Shown: positions 7,492 to 9,759 of the stretch, piece by piece
How the letters are laid out: each line of letters starts with the position of its first letter
How positions within the stretch are numbered: the first letter of the stretch is position 1
Origin: Verrucomicrobiota bacterium
Lineage (GTDB): Bacteria > Verrucomicrobiota > Verrucomicrobiia > Chthoniobacterales > UBA10450
NCBI GenBank assembly: GCA_003219395.1
Contig: QHOR01000065.1
Span: forward strand, 3,304 to 13,062
DNA length: 9,759 bases
Direction of reading: 5' to 3'
Made by a program: the position numbers and the translations under genes
The notes under the pieces: model-generated
Database searches by the model: none
What the model saw: the letters and a program-made list of their open reading frames with translations, nothing else
Told to the model about the DNA's origin: nothing

Positions 7492-8252
7492 TCACCCCCT
7501 CGTTAGCACACGGAGTAACTCGTGCAGCTCTTCACCCACCTCCGCTTCAGTCTCCACCGTTCGGCGCACCTCAGCGCGCAACGCTTCTCGGTAACGCGCT
7601 CGGAGGCGAGTGACATGGCTGCGAAGCGTTGACTCCGTCATGCCCAGACGAACCGCCAATTCCGAATAAGCCGGTAGCGGCTCAGCGCCACTCGTTAGAA
7701 AAATCCTCAATTCGTTAAAGAGCGTCTCCTTCGATTCACCTTTGTAATCGGCCGAGAGCCGTTGCAGTCCAGCAGTGACCAACGCTTCCGCCCAGCTGCG
7801 ATCGAAGATCTGATCTTCACTGCTCATGCCACCGTGAGTCTGAAAAAGCGATTCCGCCTCTTCGACCTGCTGTTCATCCAGAGGCAGAAAATTTTGTCCG
7901 CCACCACGCTTGAGCGTCCGTTCACGGTCGAAAGCGTCCGCGAGAAAATTTTTCAGCGAGACAAGCAGAAATGAACGGAACCTGCCTTTCTGCCGATCTG
8001 CGCGAGCATAGATCTTGCGCTCGATTAGGTAGGCGAAAAGCTCTGCGTAAGATCTTGCGCGTCGTGTACGCTATAGCCGCGGCTGCGGACGAAACTGTAG
8101 AGAGGTGCCCAATAGGTTTGGCAAAGTTCCGCGAGCGCGGCATGTGCGACCTCCGGTTCGGCCTGGCTTTGCCTCGCCGCGAGTACCACGCTCCAATGGG
8201 TCGACGGAAAGAAATCACTGCGGGCATGCCCGTTCCCGGCCAGGATTTTCAC
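7492..8252 (-). pseudogene. ECF-type RNA polymerase sigma factor, split by a one-base frameshift
   Basis: Two fragments in adjacent frames join to about 253 residues when one T is restored. The first runs from the GTG at about 8252 and ends at TAA 8025; the second continues in the other frame and includes a downstream ATG at 7827. In the joined protein, the N-terminal DFFPSTHWSVV and region 2 (about 36-110, with HDAQDLTQSFF at 63-73) match the large ECF-like family common in Planctomycetes and Verrucomicrobia. So do FRSFLLVSLKNFLAD (92-106), a KRGGG linker, and a region 4 helix-turn-helix (about 194-225, YSELAVRLGMTESTLRSHV). The break falls in the T-run encoding the FF pair: four Ts (8036-8039) where five are expected. 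As given, the product stops after region 2.2 and would lack promoter -35 recognition. A TTG at 8354 would add an unlikely hydrophobic extension. The gene probably drives its own operon with the kinase. Confidence 0.85.
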
Positions 8253-8379
8253 GTCAGCGGTTTGTATCAAGATCACAGAAAAAAAGCAAGCCGTCAGAAA
8301 AATTAACGTCCCGTGCAGCACGCGCGCCGGAACGCCTTTGTAAAGGGAAAGCAATCATTCATTTCGGAAACCAATATGT

Positions 8380-8387
8380 AGAAAGGA
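8380..8387 (+). promoter_or_regulatory. ribosome-binding site of the haloperoxidase-like gene
   Basis: AGAAAGGA lies 6 bases before the ATG at 8394 and fixes that start. It is one of the few convincing Shine-Dalgarno sites in the window, and the identical 12-base string AGAAAGGAAAAA recurs at 9744-9755 before the next gene. The divergent gap 8253-8393 must contain promoters for both directions. I could not identify a convincing -35/-10 pair in it. Confidence 0.7.
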
Positions 8388-8393
8388 AAAACA

Positions 8394-9718
8394 ATGCATC
8401 CGCTGCCTCAGTTTAAAAAAATATCGATTCTGCCAATTCTCACCGCGCTGGCGCTCATGGCGCTCGCCTCACTTAAAGTCGCGTGCGCGGACGCCGTGAC
8501 CGACTGGAACGCGATCGCTTCAACATCGATCGTCACGAACGCCGGGCAGCCGCCGCCAGTCTCGGCGCTGAGTTTTGCGATGGTGCAGGGCGCAGTCTAT
8601 GACGCAGTCAATGCAATCGACCGTGGCCACCAGCCGTACCTCGCCCAGCCTCCTTCAAATCCGACCGACTCTAAAGAGGCAGCGGCGGCGACGGCCGCCT
8701 TTCGCGTGCTCGTAGGTTTTCCTGATGTACCAGGGTTATTTCCTGCGCAGCTGCCGACATGGCAGCCGATTTATGATGCTTACATCGCAAACCTACCCGA
8801 CGATCCAGCGGGATCGAGAGCCGCTGGAATCAGCATCGGCGAGACGACAGCCAGGGCGATGCTCGAAGAACGGATGGACGACGGTCGTTTTGGGCCACCG
8901 CCTCAGCTATATCCGCCGGTCCCCGGCGTCTGGCGCCCAACACCACCTAACTTTGCAAATGATCCAGCCCCGTGGGTCGGAACGTGCAGCCATTCATTGT
9001 TTCAAACGCAGAGATGCTCCGCACCGATGGTCCGAATGCGCTCACGAGCACTGCGTATGCAGAGGACTTCAACGAGATTAAGGAGCTCGGCTCACTCACC
9101 AGCGTAACCAGGACGCCCGATCAGACGGATGCCGCGATCTTTTGGCAAGACCATGCGGTGGCACTCTGGAATCGAATCTTTCGCACGCTGGCCACCAGCC
9201 AGGGCCTGAACATCGTCGACAGCGCACGGCTCTTCGCCATGGAAAATCTCGCTGCTGCTGATTCCCAGATTGGCGGCTGGAATGATAAGTACTATTGGCA
9301 GTCCTGGCGGCCCATTACTGCCATTCGCGAGGCCGACACTGACGGCAACCCGAATACCGCGCCCGATTCGACGTGGCTGCCGTTATTCGACCCGGGGACA
9401 TCCGTCTGCAATCCGCCGTTGCTGGTCACGCCACCTTTCCCCGAGCATCCCTCGGGACACGCTTGCGCGACCAGTGCATTCGTGCACACGCTCCAGAACT
9501 TCTTCCGCACCGACAAAATCGGCTTCAGCGCCTTCAGCAACAAATCCTGCACTACGCGCAGCTTCGACCGCTTCTCGGAGGCGCTCAAGGAGGTCATCGA
9601 CGCCCGGGTCTGGGCAGGCATACACTTCCGCACTGCCGACACGCAGGGAGCCGTGCTGGGCAAAAAAGTCGCCCATTATCTCGAAAAGCACTACTTCCAA
9701 CCCGTCAGACACCGATGA
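8394..9718 (+). pseudogene. exported vanadium-dependent haloperoxidase-like (PAP2 superfamily) protein, split by a one-base frameshift
   Basis: The two pieces (frame 1 up to about 8981, then frame 2 to TGA 9718) join into 441 residues if one base is restored. The N-terminus is a signal peptide: FKK, the hydrophobic core ISILPILTALALMALASL, and ACA cleavage near residue 32, so the enzyme acts outside the cytoplasm. The second piece carries the vanadate/phosphate-binding set: K-x6-RP (KYYWQSWRP, Lys codon at 9287), PSGH (FPEHPSGH, near 9449-9460), and R-x5-H (RVWAGIH, near 9605-9625). Family members either oxidise halides with H2O2 using vanadate or act as acid phosphatases; sequence alone does not say which. 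The break is at about 8979-8982, where PWVG should run into NVQPF. As given, the first frame goes off into 42 unrelated residues and stops at 9107, losing the active site. It is divergent from the sigma-kinase pair. Confidence 0.87.
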
Positions 9719-9743
9719 CCGGCAATCTTTCAATACCGTGTCC

Positions 9744-9751
9744 AGAAAGGA
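9744..9751 (+). promoter_or_regulatory. ribosome-binding site of the next gene
   Basis: AGAAAGGA lies 3 bases before an ATG at 9755. It sits in the same 12-base string AGAAAGGAAAAA found before the haloperoxidase-like gene. This supports a real gene start running off the window. Confidence 0.5.
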
Positions 9752-9754
9752 AAA

Positions 9755-9759
9755 ATGAA
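9755..9759 (+). CDS. start of a downstream gene (5 bases only)
   Basis: An ATG follows a good Shine-Dalgarno sequence 36 bases after the stop of the haloperoxidase-like gene, on the same strand. Only the start codon and two more bases are inside the window, so nothing can be said about the product. The short gap suggests co-transcription with the exported enzyme. Confidence 0.45.

Noticed and set aside
8025..8045. Programmed -1 ribosomal frameshift in the sigma factor
   Set aside because: The local codons AGC TTT TCG do not form a standard X XXY YYZ slippery heptamer, and no strong downstream stem is evident. A missing T in a homopolymer explains the break more simply.
8394..8490. Lipoprotein signal at the haloperoxidase N-terminus (Cys 31)
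   Set aside because: The residues before the Cys are K-V-A, a poor lipobox, while ACA before Asp 33 is a good ordinary signal-peptidase site.
8972..9107. Two separate overlapping genes at the haloperoxidase locus
   Set aside because: The second frame has no Shine-Dalgarno near 8972, and the first frame's last 42 residues are off-family. The two parts match one continuous family protein.
9270..9758. 162-codon plus-strand frame inside the haloperoxidase C-terminal half
   Set aside because: It is very Ser/Arg/Thr-rich with low-complexity shadow composition, and lies over the conserved PSGH and R-x5-H coding region in another frame.

Overview
The window looks like a chromosomal piece of a mid-GC soil bacterium, most likely Verrucomicrobiota (Chthoniobacterales-like). 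This placement is inferred from three things: the type of ECF sigma factor beside a membrane Ser/Thr kinase with TolB-like and TPR domains, the N-terminal style of the coiled-coil secreted protein, and the weak Shine-Dalgarno sites. No marker here settles the phylum.

Layout. Positions 1-1322 (+) hold the C-terminal half of an aconitase. Convergent to it is a minus-strand block: a coiled-coil exported protein (4450-2882), a three-helix membrane protein (2788-2060) and a DUF2071/YqjF-family protein (2063-1314). The last two are joined by a GTGA start/stop overlap. Two plus-strand tRNA genes follow, tRNA-His(GTG) and tRNA-Arg(TCG), with a 12-bp inverted repeat between them. Next, on the minus strand, comes a two-gene signalling unit: an ECF-type sigma factor (about 8252-7492) directly upstream of an 830-residue membrane Ser/Thr kinase (7452-4960). 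Divergent from it (8394-9718, +) is an exported vanadium-haloperoxidase/PAP2-type enzyme. The start codon of a further gene lies in the last bases.

The sigma factor and the haloperoxidase are divergent neighbours, and each is split by an apparent one-base deletion. In each case adding one base restores a full-length family member with all its motifs. They are either sequencing/assembly errors or two recent inactivations; the sequence alone cannot decide.

The most biologically interesting unit is the sigma factor, the kinase with a probable extracytoplasmic TolB/TPR sensor region, and the divergent exported enzyme. A plausible but unproven reading is that the kinase controls the sigma factor, which may act on the divergent promoter region. 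I see no CRISPR array, transposase, integrase or prophage gene.
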